Position numbers and translations under genes: made by a program
The notes under the pieces: model-generated
What the model was told of the DNA's origin: nothing
The model's database searches: none
Seen by the model: only the letters and a program-made list of their open reading frames with translations
In this document: in pieces, positions 8,021 through 16,633 of the stretch
Position numbering within the stretch: the stretch's first letter is position 1
Layout: each line of letters starts with the position of its first letter
Assembly: GCA_963762865.1 (NCBI GenBank)
Contig: CAVXNC010000018.1
Span: 62,001 to 126,000 of the forward strand
Direction of reading: 5' to 3'
Length of the DNA stretch: 64,000 bases
DNA from: DATHAP01 sp963762865
GTDB taxonomy: Bacteria > Actinomycetota > Actinomycetes > JACCUZ01

Positions 8021-9178
8021 CGCGTAGAAGCGCCAGAGCCCGAACTCCCCGGTGGGCAGCACCTCCGCCCCGCTGAACCCGGCCCGGCGCGCGTAGCCCT
8101 CCAGCGTCGCGCGCCGCATGACCGTGCCGGTTCCCTCGGACGGGTCGCTCGACCGGCCGTCGGGCAGGCAGACGAAGAGGCTGAAGCCGTACATCAGGCG
8201 CTCGATCTCGTCGCCGGGCGCGGCGAACTCCTCGGCCACGGCCTCGTCCATCACCACCAGCACCCCGTCCGGGGCGAGCGCCGCGCGGATGGCGCTGAGC
8301 ACCGGGACCGGTTGCGCCATGTCGTGCACGCACTCGAAGGCGAAGGCCACGTCGTACGGCGCGCCGGCCGGTGCCTCGTCGCTCCGGACGCCGGCGGCAT
8401 CTGCAGCACGGAAGGTCACCCGGTCGGCGACCCCGGCGTCGTCGGCGTTGAGCCGGGCTGCCGCCATCGACGGCTCGTCGATGTCGACGCCATGCAGCAC
8501 CGCCTCCGGGTAGGCGCGCGCGAGGGCGATCGTGGACCAGCCGGCGCCGCAGCCGACATCGAGGACCCGGGCACCGGGCCGGGCCAGCCGGCCGTGGATG
8601 TCGGGCACGGCTGCCAGCGCGGCCGCGAGCTTCTGCTCGTACCAGGGCCGGTTCATGTCGGCCTGCGACTCGCGGGCGTCGTCGCCGAGCTGGTCCCAGC
8701 TGACGCCGCCACCCCGGCGGTAGGCGTCGAGCAGGGAGGGCATCTGCGCGGCCGGTGCGGCGAACATCCGGGCGACCGGTGCGAGGTAGTTGAGGCTGGC
8801 CGGGTCGGTCAGTACCTCGGCCGGGCCGGGCGGGAGGGCGTACCGCCGCTCGTCCGCGGGGCCGTCGGCGCCCTCGACGGACAGCACCCCGCTGACCGCC
8901 TGCTGCTCGAGCCACTCCCTGGCGTACCGCTCGTCGCACGCCGTGCGCGCGGCGAGCTCGCGCGGTGTCGCGGGACCGTCGGCCGCCAGGCTGCGGTACC
9001 AGCCGAGCCGGTCGCCGAGGTAGGCGCTGAGGATGTCGATCGCCCCGAGGGCCGAGCCGAAGAGCCGCTCGGCGAAGGCGTCGGCGGTGGGGCCCTCGGA
9101 AGGAACAGCGACGTCCGTGCCCCCCGGGGCGCCATCCGCGTCGGACCTCGGCTCGGGCACAGTCACGTCGGTGGTCAT
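8012..9178 (-). CDS. SAM-dependent methyltransferase with N-terminal winged-helix domain (Rv2258c-like)
   Basis: The protein has 388 residues. The N-terminal third reads as a winged-helix dimerisation domain (TPRELAARTACDERYAREWLEQQAVSGVLSV). The C-terminal part is a class I Rossmann methyltransferase with motif I VLDVGCGAGWSTIALA, the acidic end of strand 2 in HGVDIDEPSM, and FECVHDMAQPVPVLSAIRAALAPDG. This matches the two-domain family of Mycobacterium Rv2258c; the substrate is unknown. The ATG at 9178 is chosen because a strong GGAAGGAAGG Shine-Dalgarno sequence lies 7-10 bases upstream. A longer frame with no start signal runs on upstream. Confidence 0.88.
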   Translation of the reverse strand: MTTDVTVPEPRSDADGAPGGTDVAVPSEGPTADAFAERLFGSALGAIDILSAYLGDRLGWYRSLAADGPATPRELAARTACDERYAREWLEQQAVSGVLSVEGADGPADERRYALPPGPAEVLTDPASLNYLAPVARMFAAPAAQMPSLLDAYRRGGGVSWDQLGDDARESQADMNRPWYEQKLAAALAAVPDIHGRLARPGARVLDVGCGAGWSTIALARAYPEAVLHGVDIDEPSMAAARLNADDAGVADRVTFRAADAAGVRSDEAPAGAPYDVAFAFECVHDMAQPVPVLSAIRAALAPDGVLVVMDEAVAEEFAAPGDEIERLMYGFSLFVCLPDGRSSDPSEGTGTVMRRATLEGYARRAGFSGAEVLPTGEFGLWRFYALR

Positions 9179-9352
9179 CGTCGTCCTTCCTTCCCCGGGG
9201 CCGACGCGCACCGGCTGCGCCCGGTCATCCCCTTGCGACGAACCTGCCGCGCCGCCCGCTCCCCGTCGAGGCCTTCGACGCGATCTCCCGCCAGCGGAGG
9301 GGTCACCAGTGGTGATCATTCGTCCCGAACCGGTCGCTTCCCGGCACCGATC

Positions 9353-9358
9353 TAGGCT
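9353..9358 (+). promoter_or_regulatory. -10 box (TAGGCT) of the DUF2530 gene
   Basis: TAGGCT lies exactly six bases before the ATG at 9365, which supports that ATG over the GTG at 9359. Confidence 0.55.
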
Positions 9359-9364
9359 GTGGCC

Positions 9365-9646
9365 ATGGCACCGCCACGCCGCCCCGACCCGGAGCCTCTG
9401 CGCACCGACGACGTCACCGCGGTGACGGTCGGCACCGTCGCGTGGGCCGTGCTCCTCGTGGTGCTCGTCGCGATGTACGGCCGGCTCGAGGACGACGGCC
9501 ACGAGTCGTGGGTCTGGATCGCCGCTGCCGGCTTCGGCCTCGGGCTGATCGGCATCCGGCACGTACGTCGCCGCCGGGCCGCCCTGGCCCGCATCGAGGC
9601 CGACCACGCCGGCTCCGGGGACCGCTCGGACGCCCCGCCGGCCTGA
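9365..9646 (+). CDS. DUF2530 small membrane protein
   Basis: This is a 93-residue protein with two transmembrane helices, TVAWAVLLVVLVAMYG and WVWIAAAGFGLGLIGI. It begins PPRRPDPEPLRTDDVTAV and has a basic RHVRRRRA stretch after the second helix. This is the conserved actinobacterial DUF2530 family, whose function is unknown. In many actinobacteria it neighbours DUF3027, as it does here in convergent orientation. The ATG is set by the upstream TAGGCT box. Confidence 0.85.
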   Translation: MAPPRRPDPEPLRTDDVTAVTVGTVAWAVLLVVLVAMYGRLEDDGHESWVWIAAAGFGLGLIGIRHVRRRRAALARIEADHAGSGDRSDAPPA

Positions 9647-9650
9647 GCCG

Positions 9651-9664
9651 GACGGGCGCCCGTC
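9651..9664. terminator. Palindrome between convergent DUF2530 and DUF3027 genes
   Basis: GACGGGCGCCCGTC is a perfect 14-bp palindrome filling the gap between the two convergent stops. It may act on both strands. There is no loop and no T-tract, so the role is uncertain. Confidence 0.35.
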
Positions 9665-10502
9665 AGGAGTGCCCGAGCTCCTCCGGGTCGGCGGCGTCGT
9701 CGACCGAGCCCGGGGTGTGAGCGACCGGGCGGACCGCGATGACGTCGTAGCCGACCTCGTCGATGAGCGGCGCGGTCACCTCGACCTGCGCGGGCAGCAC
9801 GGCGACCTCCGAGTGCGCGCCGCAGCCGTGGTCGTAGGACACGACGCGGCCGTCGGAGGGCGAGTAGGCGTTGGTGCACACCCCGAAGAGCTGACGCAAC
9901 GAGCCGGCGAGCGGCGTCAAGAAGCCGCAGGACGCGCAGGGCGCCGGTGCCGCCTCGGCGATCGGCGCGGTCGGGCCGCCCTCGCCGGAGTACCAGCGGT
10001 CGACCGCGTCGTCGCGGCCCAGCGGGGACAGCACCCGGGCGCGGCCCAGGCCGAGCTCCCAGACCGCGACCTCGTCGGCGTCCTCGCCCGAGAGGGCGTA
10101 GCCCGGCTCGAGCCGGTCGTCATCGGCCTCGGTCGGCAGCAGGTCACCGACACCGAGGTCGCCCGGCTCGAGGCGCTTGCTCCAGGGCACCCACTCCTTG
10201 GCGAGCAGCGCGTCGTCGCCGGGCAGCAGGACCGAGTCGCAGACGGTTACCGTCCGGCTGCGCGAGAGCCGGGTGACGGTGACCGCCCAGTGCCAGCCGC
10301 GGTATGCCGGGTCCAGGCAGGCGAAGCGATGGGTCACGAGCCGCTCCCCCTCGACGTCGGCGCCCAGGTGCTCGCCGACCTCGGCGACCATCGACGACGC
10401 CGCGAGCTCGGCGGCCGCCGCCCGGGCGATGTCGACGGCACCGGTGAGGACGGCGTCGGTCGCGGCCTTGCGGGCGGTTGTCGTGGCTGCCGAAGTGGTC
10501 AC
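9663..10502 (-). CDS. DUF3027 domain protein
   Basis: This 279-residue protein starts at the GTG at 10502. The core has VGEHLGADVEGERLVTHRFACLDPAYRGWHWAVTVTR, followed by VLLPGDDALLAKEWVPW and RLEPGDLGVGDLLPTEADDDRLEPGY. These are the hallmarks of the actinobacterial DUF3027 family. A later CASCGF motif and CTN..SPSDGRVVSYDHGCGAHSE could form a metal site. No function is established. The start is chosen from the family N-terminus and a GAGAAT box seven bases upstream. It is divergent from an MFS transporter. Confidence 0.88.
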   Translation of the reverse strand: MTTSAATTTARKAATDAVLTGAVDIARAAAAELAASSMVAEVGEHLGADVEGERLVTHRFACLDPAYRGWHWAVTVTRLSRSRTVTVCDSVLLPGDDALLAKEWVPWSKRLEPGDLGVGDLLPTEADDDRLEPGYALSGEDADEVAVWELGLGRARVLSPLGRDDAVDRWYSGEGGPTAPIAEAAPAPCASCGFLTPLAGSLRQLFGVCTNAYSPSDGRVVSYDHGCGAHSEVAVLPAQVEVTAPLIDEVGYDVIAVRPVAHTPGSVDDAADPEELGHS

Positions 10503-10543
10503 GACCGCGATTCTCCCCCACCGGGACGCACCTGGCGACACGG

Positions 10544-10582
10544 GCGCGTGAACCGGGCGCGTGAACCGGGCGCGCGAGCCGG
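10544..10582. repeat. 13-bp tandem repeat, three copies
   Basis: The unit GCGCGTGAACCGG occurs at 10544-10556 and 10557-10569 exactly, and at 10570-10582 with two mismatches. It lies in the divergent intergenic region between DUF3027 and the MFS gene, and could be an operator array or a replication slippage product. Confidence 0.75.
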
Positions 10583-10596
10583 TCGCCCGGACCCGG

Positions 10597-10602
10597 CAGG
10601 AT
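10597..10602 (+). promoter_or_regulatory. -10-like box (CAGGAT) of the MFS gene
   Basis: CAGGAT lies six bases before the GTG at 10609, matching the leaderless spacing with one deviation from TANNNT. Confidence 0.4.
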
Positions 10603-10608
10603 GGAGGC

Positions 10609-11985
10609 GTGTCGCGCCGTGGCAGGTTCGCCGACCTGGGGCGCGACGCTGCCCGGACCGGGCGCGGCGCCGTCCGGCTGACCAGGTCCGGGGCCATGGG
10701 CACCGCACGGCGGGTGCGTCGCGTCACGCACGCCCATGGAGCCGGTGAGTCCGGCCTCGGGCGGCTGATCGAGCTGCACGGCGTCAACACCGCGGGCGAC
10801 GCGATGGTGGCCGTCGCGCTGGCCAACACGCTGTTCTTCTCGGTACCCATCGGGGAGGCCCGGGGCAGGGTCGCCCTCTACCTGCTGATCACGATGGCGC
10901 CGTTCGCCCTCATGGCCCCGGTCGTGGGTCCGCTCCTGGACCGGTTCCGCCACGGCCGCCGCTATGCCATCGCCGCGACGATGCTCGCGCGGTGCTTCGC
11001 CACCTGGGTGCTCGCCGGCGCGGTCGCGGGCAACGACCTCTCGCTCTACCCGGCGGCCTTCGCCTGCCTCGTGTCGTCCAAGGCGTACGGCGTCACGCGC
11101 TCGGCCACCGTGCCGCGGTTGCTGCCGAAGGGCTACACCCTGGTCGCCGCCAACGCCCGCATCTCGCTGGCGGGCATCGTGTCCGGTGCCTGCGGCGCCG
11201 GGCTGGCCGGCCTGCTGTCGCTCGCCGGTCCCGGGTGGTCGCTGCGGCTGGCCTTCGGCGTCTTCCTCGTCGGCATGGTGCTCGCCCTGCGGCTGCCTGC
11301 GAAGGTCGACTCGACGGTCGGCGAGACGCCCACGACGCTGTCGCTGGACGACACCGGCCCGATCATCCGCCGGACCAGTGTCGGGCCTGCCGTCGTGGCG
11401 GCGCTGCGGGCCAACGGCGCGCTGCGCGCCTTCTCCGGTTTCCTGACGCTCTTCCTCGCCTTCTTGCTGCGCGAGCACCCGGTCGGTGGGCTCGACGACA
11501 CCGTCGCCTTCGGGCTGGTCGCGGGGTCGGCCGCCATCGGCAGCACCGTCGGCACCACCATCGGGGCCAAGCTGCGCACCCGGGCCCCCGAGATGGTGAT
11601 CGTCATCGTGCTCACGATCCTCACCGTCGCTGCTGCCGCCGGCGCGTTCGTCTACGGCGTGGTCACGGTGCTGGCCGTGGCGCTCGCGGCCGGCCTCGCG
11701 CAGTCCCTGGGCAAGCTGTCGCTGGACGCGATCGTGCAGAGAGACGTCCCGGAGGCGGTCCGCACCTCCGCCTTCGCCCGGTCCGAGACGCTCCTGCAGC
11801 TGTCATGGGTGGTCGGCGGCGCGGTGGGCATCGTCCTGCCCTTGAACGGCCGGCTCGGGCTCGGCATCGCCACCGTAGGGCTGACTGTGATGCTGGTCCT
11901 GACGATTCGGGCGGTCCGCGCATTGCGACCTGCCCGCCTGCAGCGGCCCGCGAGCACTGACCGCCGAAGCGAGGAGGCAACCTGA
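10609..11985 (+). CDS. MFS transporter
   Basis: This 458-residue protein has a ~50-residue basic cytoplasmic N-terminus followed by about 12 hydrophobic segments. The N-terminal half shows MFS features: VGPLLDRFRHGRRYAIAATM between helices 2 and 3, and a central cytoplasmic loop near KVDSTVGETPTTLSLDDTGPIIRR. Substrate is unknown; position next to DUF3027 recurs in actinobacteria. The stop TGA overlaps the ATG of the aldo/keto reductase (TGATG), so the two are translationally coupled. Confidence 0.85.
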   Translation: MSRRGRFADLGRDAARTGRGAVRLTRSGAMGTARRVRRVTHAHGAGESGLGRLIELHGVNTAGDAMVAVALANTLFFSVPIGEARGRVALYLLITMAPFALMAPVVGPLLDRFRHGRRYAIAATMLARCFATWVLAGAVAGNDLSLYPAAFACLVSSKAYGVTRSATVPRLLPKGYTLVAANARISLAGIVSGACGAGLAGLLSLAGPGWSLRLAFGVFLVGMVLALRLPAKVDSTVGETPTTLSLDDTGPIIRRTSVGPAVVAALRANGALRAFSGFLTLFLAFLLREHPVGGLDDTVAFGLVAGSAAIGSTVGTTIGAKLRTRAPEMVIVIVLTILTVAAAAGAFVYGVVTVLAVALAAGLAQSLGKLSLDAIVQRDVPEAVRTSAFARSETLLQLSWVVGGAVGIVLPLNGRLGLGIATVGLTVMLVLTIRAVRALRPARLQRPASTDRRSEEAT

Positions 11986-12866
11986 TGGAGACCCGACGAC
12001 TCGGCCGGACCGGCCATGTCAGTTCCGTGCTGATCTACGGCGCGGCCGCCCTGGCCGACGTGAGCCAGGAGGTCGCTGACCGCGCGGTGCAGGAGGCGCT
12101 CGACGCAGGGATCAACCACTTCGACGTCGCGCGAAGCTACGGCGAGGCCGAGGTCCGCCTGGGCGCCGCCTTCGCCCGGCTGCGCGGTGGCTTCTCCGAC
12201 GTGTTCCTCGCGACCAAGACCGGCGAGCGCGCGGCGGACGCCGCCTGGCGCCAGATCAACGAGTCGCTGGATCGGTTGCGGGTCGACCGGGTCGATCTGC
12301 TGCAGCTGCACGCGGTCGGCGACCTGGCCGACCTCGACCGAGCGACCGGCAAGGGCGGCGCGCTCGAGGCTGCGGTGCGCGCGCAGGAGGAGGGCCTGGT
12401 CGGCGCTGTCGGCATCACCGGGCACGGTCACGAGGCCCCGACGACCCACCTCGAGGCCCTGCGGCGCTTCCCCTTCGCGACCGTGCTCACCCCGATCAAC
12501 CTCGTCCTGAGCCGCGATGCGTCGTACCGCTCGGCCTACGACGCCCTCGTCGAGGAGGTGCAGCGCCAGGACGCCGGGTTGATGGTGATCAAGACCGTGG
12601 CGCGCCGGAACTGGACCGACGGCCTGTCTGACGGCCACGACTTCACCACCTGGTACGAGCCGCTCACCGATCCGCGCACCGTGACCGCAGCCGTCTCGTG
12701 GGCGCTGTCGCTACCGGTGGTCACCGGGCTGGCGACGCCGGGCGACGTGCGGCTGCTCGGCATGGTGGTCGAGGCCGAGCGCTCCCGGACGAGTGTCGGC
12801 GAGGCCGCCGACGTGCTCGAGGCCGAGCCCGCGTACAGCTCGCCGTTCATCGACATGCCGATCTAG
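11985..12866 (+). CDS. Aldo/keto reductase
   Basis: This 293-residue TIM-barrel oxidoreductase has the aldo/keto reductase tetrad in order. Asp and Tyr lie in HFDVARSYGEAEVRLG, Lys in FLATKTGER, and His in DLLQLHAVGD. VTGLATPGDVRLL near the C-terminus takes the place of the NADPH-binding IPG motif. It probably reduces a carbonyl with NADPH; the substrate is unknown. The start overlaps the MFS stop, so it likely shares that transcript. Confidence 0.9.
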   Translation: METRRLGRTGHVSSVLIYGAAALADVSQEVADRAVQEALDAGINHFDVARSYGEAEVRLGAAFARLRGGFSDVFLATKTGERAADAAWRQINESLDRLRVDRVDLLQLHAVGDLADLDRATGKGGALEAAVRAQEEGLVGAVGITGHGHEAPTTHLEALRRFPFATVLTPINLVLSRDASYRSAYDALVEEVQRQDAGLMVIKTVARRNWTDGLSDGHDFTTWYEPLTDPRTVTAAVSWALSLPVVTGLATPGDVRLLGMVVEAERSRTSVGEAADVLEAEPAYSSPFIDMPI

Positions 12867-12938
12867 GCAGGCATCCTCCGAACGTCGCGATCTGGTCAAA
12901 ACCGGGACAGGCGGCGAGGGCTCCCGGACAGTGTCCAG

Positions 12939-15089
12939 GTGCCACCTCGAACCGCCGCCCTCCGTGTCCTCCTGCCCGTCCTCGCCGTGATCTCCGGCCT
13001 CGTCGCGCCCGTCCTCGGAGCCTCGCCGGCGTCCGCGGCGACGGCCTGCACCACCACTCCGACCATCGACTACACGGTGCAGGTGTGCGCAGAGGTGCCC
13101 GACGGGGTCCTGTCAGGGACCGTCACGCTCGGCGCCACGGTGTCGGTCTGGCCGGCGGCCGGCAAGGTCGCACCCGGGGTCAAGCGGCTCGCCTTCTACT
13201 TCGCCGGCCGCTACCTGCTCACCGACAACGAGACCGACGGCAGCGGCCGCTACACGATGACCTGGCGGACCGACCGGCAGCTGGACACCACCGGGACGCT
13301 GCGGGTGCGCGCCAAGCTCGTCGACGACGACACCTACGACGCCACGACGACCGCGACGATCGCCAACGGGGTGACCACGCCCTTCACCAGCGGCCGCAGA
13401 TTCTCGGTGGCGCCCGGCACGACGCCCGAGCCGGGCAAGCCCTTCCGCTGGGTGGCGGTGGGCGACGGCGCCGACGGCTCCGGCCGCGGCGAGGAGGTCG
13501 CCTCACTCATCGCCGGCTGGCAGCCGAACATGCTGGCTTACCTCGGCGACGTCTACGAGCGCGGCTCCGCATACGAGTACGACAACTGGTACTCCACGCC
13601 CAACGGCTACGGCCGCTTCCGCGACATCACCAACCCGGTCATCGGCAACCACGAGTACAAGACGACGGGCGCCGCCGGGTTCTTCGACTACTGGGGCCGC
13701 AACACGCCCCACTACTACAGCTACGACGTGGCGGGCTGGCACATCGTGGCCTTCGACACCAACGGCGCCTACAACCAGCTGAAGCCAGGGACCAGGCAGT
13801 ACGAGTGGCTCAAGTCCGACCTGGGCGCAAACCGGGCGCGCTGCACGATCGCCTACATGCACCACCCGCGGTGGTCGATCTCCGGGCACAAGGGCAAGGC
13901 CGGGCTCGCAGCGGTCTGGGCGCTGCTGGCCGACCGTCGGGTGACGCTCGCGGTCACCGGCCACACCCACGCGTACGAGCGCTGGTTGCCCCTCGACCGC
14001 ACCGGCGTGCCGGACGACCGCGGGGTCACCCAGCTGATCGCCGGGGCCGGCGGGCACGAGGCTGTCCCGCCGCTCTACGCCGACTCGCGGGCGGTGTCCG
14101 CGGTCGCCGAGTCGGGTGCCCTGCGCCTCGACCTCGGGACCGACGGGGCCGACTACGCCTACGTCACCTCGACCGGCGAGGTCCGCGACTCGGGCTTCGT
14201 CGGCTGCAAGAGCACCGGCGACACCTTCCCGCCGAGCAAGCCCTCCGGTGTGACGGCCCGCGCGACGTCGGCGACGACCGCCGACCTGAGCTGGCGACCG
14301 TCGACCGACGCGTTCGCCGTCGGCGGCTACACGGTCCGCCGAAACGGCCGGGTCGTCGCAACCCTCGGTGCCGGCCAGACGTCGTTCACCGACAGCGGCC
14401 TGGTCAGCGGCGCGACGTACATCTGGAGCGTGGACTCGTTCGACCCGTCGGAGAACTACTCGGCGCAGACACCGGTGTCGCTGACGATGCCGTCGCCGGC
14501 GCGGCCCAAGGTCTCGAGCCGGACGCTGCTCGGGCAGCTGGCCAAGGCCAAGGAGAAGCCGAGGGGTTACAAGCGGACCAGCTTCGGTGGCTGGGCCGAC
14601 GCCGACGGCGACCGGTGCAGCACGCGCGCCGAGGTCCTGGTCGCCGAGGCGAGACGGCCACCACTGATGACCGAGTCCTGCGGGCTGACCGGTGGCAAGT
14701 GGTACTCCACGTGGAACGGCGTCGCCCGCTCGAAGCTCTCACTCGTCGGCATCGGGTCCGCCGTCCCGCTCGCCGAGGCCTGGCAGTCCGGTGCCCGACG
14801 CTGGTCGCTGTCGACACGGCGCGCGCTGACCAACGACCTCGGCTACCGCGAGACGCTGACGGTGGCGACCAACGCCGTGCTGTCGTCGCGCGGCAGTGCT
14901 GAGCCGCAGAGCTGGCTGCCCCCACGCAGGGCGGCGCGCTGCGACTACGTCGCCGACTGGGTCGCGGTGAAGTGGCGCTGGCGGCTGTCGGTCGACCCGC
15001 GGGAGCGGCGGTTCCTGGTGAGCCGGCTGAAGTCCTGTGGCTGGCCGACGGTGGCCAAGCCCCCGCGGGCATCCATCGCTCTTCGCTGA
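12939..15089 (+). CDS. Secreted metallophosphatase with FN3 domain and degenerate HNH (DUF1524/GmrSD-type) C-terminus
   Basis: The 716-residue protein has a Sec signal peptide (LRVLLPVLAVISGLVAPVLGASPASA) and an Ig-like domain to about 165. A calcineurin-like phosphoesterase domain lies at about 170-395, with VAVGDG, YLGDVYERG, VIGNHEY, YMHHPRWS and VTGHTHAYER supplying the metal ligands. A fibronectin type III domain lies at about 433-520. Residues about 540-705 align with secreted HNH nucleases of the DUF1524 type (GGWADADGDRCSTRAEVLVAEA, KWYSTW, VPLAEAWQSGA, SWLPPRRAARCDYVADW). The expected DH before VPLAEAW is replaced by G606-S607, so nuclease activity is probably lost. The phosphatase half looks intact. 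Confidence 0.88.
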   Translation: MPPRTAALRVLLPVLAVISGLVAPVLGASPASAATACTTTPTIDYTVQVCAEVPDGVLSGTVTLGATVSVWPAAGKVAPGVKRLAFYFAGRYLLTDNETDGSGRYTMTWRTDRQLDTTGTLRVRAKLVDDDTYDATTTATIANGVTTPFTSGRRFSVAPGTTPEPGKPFRWVAVGDGADGSGRGEEVASLIAGWQPNMLAYLGDVYERGSAYEYDNWYSTPNGYGRFRDITNPVIGNHEYKTTGAAGFFDYWGRNTPHYYSYDVAGWHIVAFDTNGAYNQLKPGTRQYEWLKSDLGANRARCTIAYMHHPRWSISGHKGKAGLAAVWALLADRRVTLAVTGHTHAYERWLPLDRTGVPDDRGVTQLIAGAGGHEAVPPLYADSRAVSAVAESGALRLDLGTDGADYAYVTSTGEVRDSGFVGCKSTGDTFPPSKPSGVTARATSATTADLSWRPSTDAFAVGGYTVRRNGRVVATLGAGQTSFTDSGLVSGATYIWSVDSFDPSENYSAQTPVSLTMPSPARPKVSSRTLLGQLAKAKEKPRGYKRTSFGGWADADGDRCSTRAEVLVAEARRPPLMTESCGLTGGKWYSTWNGVARSKLSLVGIGSAVPLAEAWQSGARRWSLSTRRALTNDLGYRETLTVATNAVLSSRGSAEPQSWLPPRRAARCDYVADWVAVKWRWRLSVDPRERRFLVSRLKSCGWPTVAKPPRASIALR

Positions 15090-15175
15090 CAGGCCACAGC
15101 AACCGCACAGCGTTCGTCCAGGAAGACCCGGCAGGGTCGGGTCACCGACGACGCACCGACGCGAGGAGCGCTGCC

Positions 15176-16070
15176 ATGCCGCACGTACGGACCGGGCACG
15201 ACGAGCTCGAGGACCACGACAAGGGCCTCTCGCACGACCTGCCGACCCTGGTCAGCCGGCGGCGCGCGCTCGGGATCCTCGGCGGGCTCGGCCTGGCCGC
15301 CACGGTCGCCGGGTGCAGCGGCGACGACGCGACGACGACCGGCTCGTCGGGTGGCTCCAGCTCGTCGGCCGCAGCCCCGCCCGACGGCGGGACCGCCCGC
15401 GGGTGGGCCCGGTGGTGGCGACTCGGCCGTCGACGTGGGCGAGGGCGAGATCCCCGAGGAGACCGCGGGGCCCTTCCCCGGTGACGGCTCCAACGGGGTC
15501 AACGTGCTGACCGAGAGCGGCATCGTGCGCAGCGACATCACCACGAGCTTCGGGTCCTCGACCACGGTCGCCGAGGGCGTACCGCTGACCGTTCGACTGC
15601 GCGTCCTCGACGTCTCCGACGGTGGGTCGGCCGGCGGGCTGGCCGGTGCCGCGGTCTACCTGTGGCACTGCGACCGCGAGGGCCGCTACTCGCTCTACTC
15701 CGACGGCGTCACGGAAGAGAACTACCTGCGCGGCGTGCAGGAGGCCGACGGCGACGGCTACGTCACCTTCACCAGCATCTACCCGGCCGCCTACTCGGGC
15801 CGGTGGCCGCACATCCACTTCGAGGTCTATCCGGGCATCGACGACGCGACGAGCGCGAGCAACAAGCTGCGCACCACCCAGCTCGCCCTGCCCGAGGACG
15901 TCAGCCGCAGGGTCTACGCGACCGACGGCTACGGCACGAGCACCGCCAACCTCGACCAGACGTCGCTGGACCGCGACATGGTCTTCAGCGACGGCTACTC
16001 GCTGCAGATGGCCAAGGTGACCGGCTCGGTCGACAGCGGCCTGACCGCCACCCTCAACGTCCCCGTCTGA
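15176..16070 (+). pseudogene. Secreted intradiol dioxygenase-like lipoprotein, frameshifted
   Basis: The ATG at 15176 opens a protein whose N-terminus carries a Tat-type lipoprotein signal (SRRRALGILGGLGLAATVAGCSGDD). The rest is in the next frame from about 15400 and encodes an intradiol ring-cleavage dioxygenase-like domain. It contains VYLWHCDREGRYSLYS, AAYSGR and WPHIHFEVYPG, which supply two Tyr and two His candidate iron ligands. The two frames are reconciled by dropping one C from the CCC run at 15396-15398, giving about 297 residues. It was probably an exported lipoprotein of unknown substrate. The break may be a sequencing error. Confidence 0.85.
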
Positions 16071-16087
16071 CGTCGGCGGTATGACTG

Positions 16088-16609
16088 TCAGAGGCGATAA
16101 GTCGTCTGGCCATGCGCGTCGCCGAAGGCGATCACCTTCGCTGGCTCGACCCGGTATACATGCGCCCCGCCTGTGGTGCTGCCACCGGAGTCGCTGACCT
16201 CTACGAACTCCTCCCCGCGGACCTCAAAGTGCCAGTCCTCCCCATACTTGGCAAGCCAGGCGTCCGCCAGCAATTGCAAGGTCTCGGCGTCGGTAACCCG
16301 AACCGCCGTGCCCTCAACCACGACGTCCTTACCGCTGTTCCACCCGGTCGCACCCGTGTTGCCGGTGGTCACCGCGACATGCGGGTTCTCGTCGAGGTTG
16401 CGGTGCTTCTGCTCCTCCGCACCCGTGCAGAAGGCGAACCCGCCAGCGTGCCAGACGCCGACCAGGGGCACAGCGTGTGGGCGCCCGTCCACCCGGACCG
16501 TGACGATCCAGTAGAGCTGCGCTTCCGTGAGGAGCCGCTCGATCTCACCCCACGGTGGTGCGGTGGCCGACGCGTCGCCATACCTCGGATCGATCTGCCC
16601 TTCGGTCAT
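16088..16609 (-). CDS. PPOX-fold (pyridoxamine 5'-phosphate oxidase-like) flavoprotein
   Basis: This 173-residue protein has the split-barrel flavin-binding fold: WIVTVRVDGRPHAVPLVGVWHAGGFAFCTGAEEQKHRNLDENPHVAV, then GKDVVVEGTAVRVTDAETLQLLADAWLAKYG. Such proteins bind FMN or F420; which cofactor applies cannot be told here. The ATG at 16609 is preferred to the ATG at 16633 because GGAAGGGA lies about seven bases upstream of it. It is convergent with the dioxygenase-like gene, 17 bp away. Confidence 0.85.
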   Translation of the reverse strand: MTEGQIDPRYGDASATAPPWGEIERLLTEAQLYWIVTVRVDGRPHAVPLVGVWHAGGFAFCTGAEEQKHRNLDENPHVAVTTGNTGATGWNSGKDVVVEGTAVRVTDAETLQLLADAWLAKYGEDWHFEVRGEEFVEVSDSGGSTTGGAHVYRVEPAKVIAFGDAHGQTTYRL

Positions 16610-16633
16610 GGCTTCATCCCTTCCTGCCGTCAT

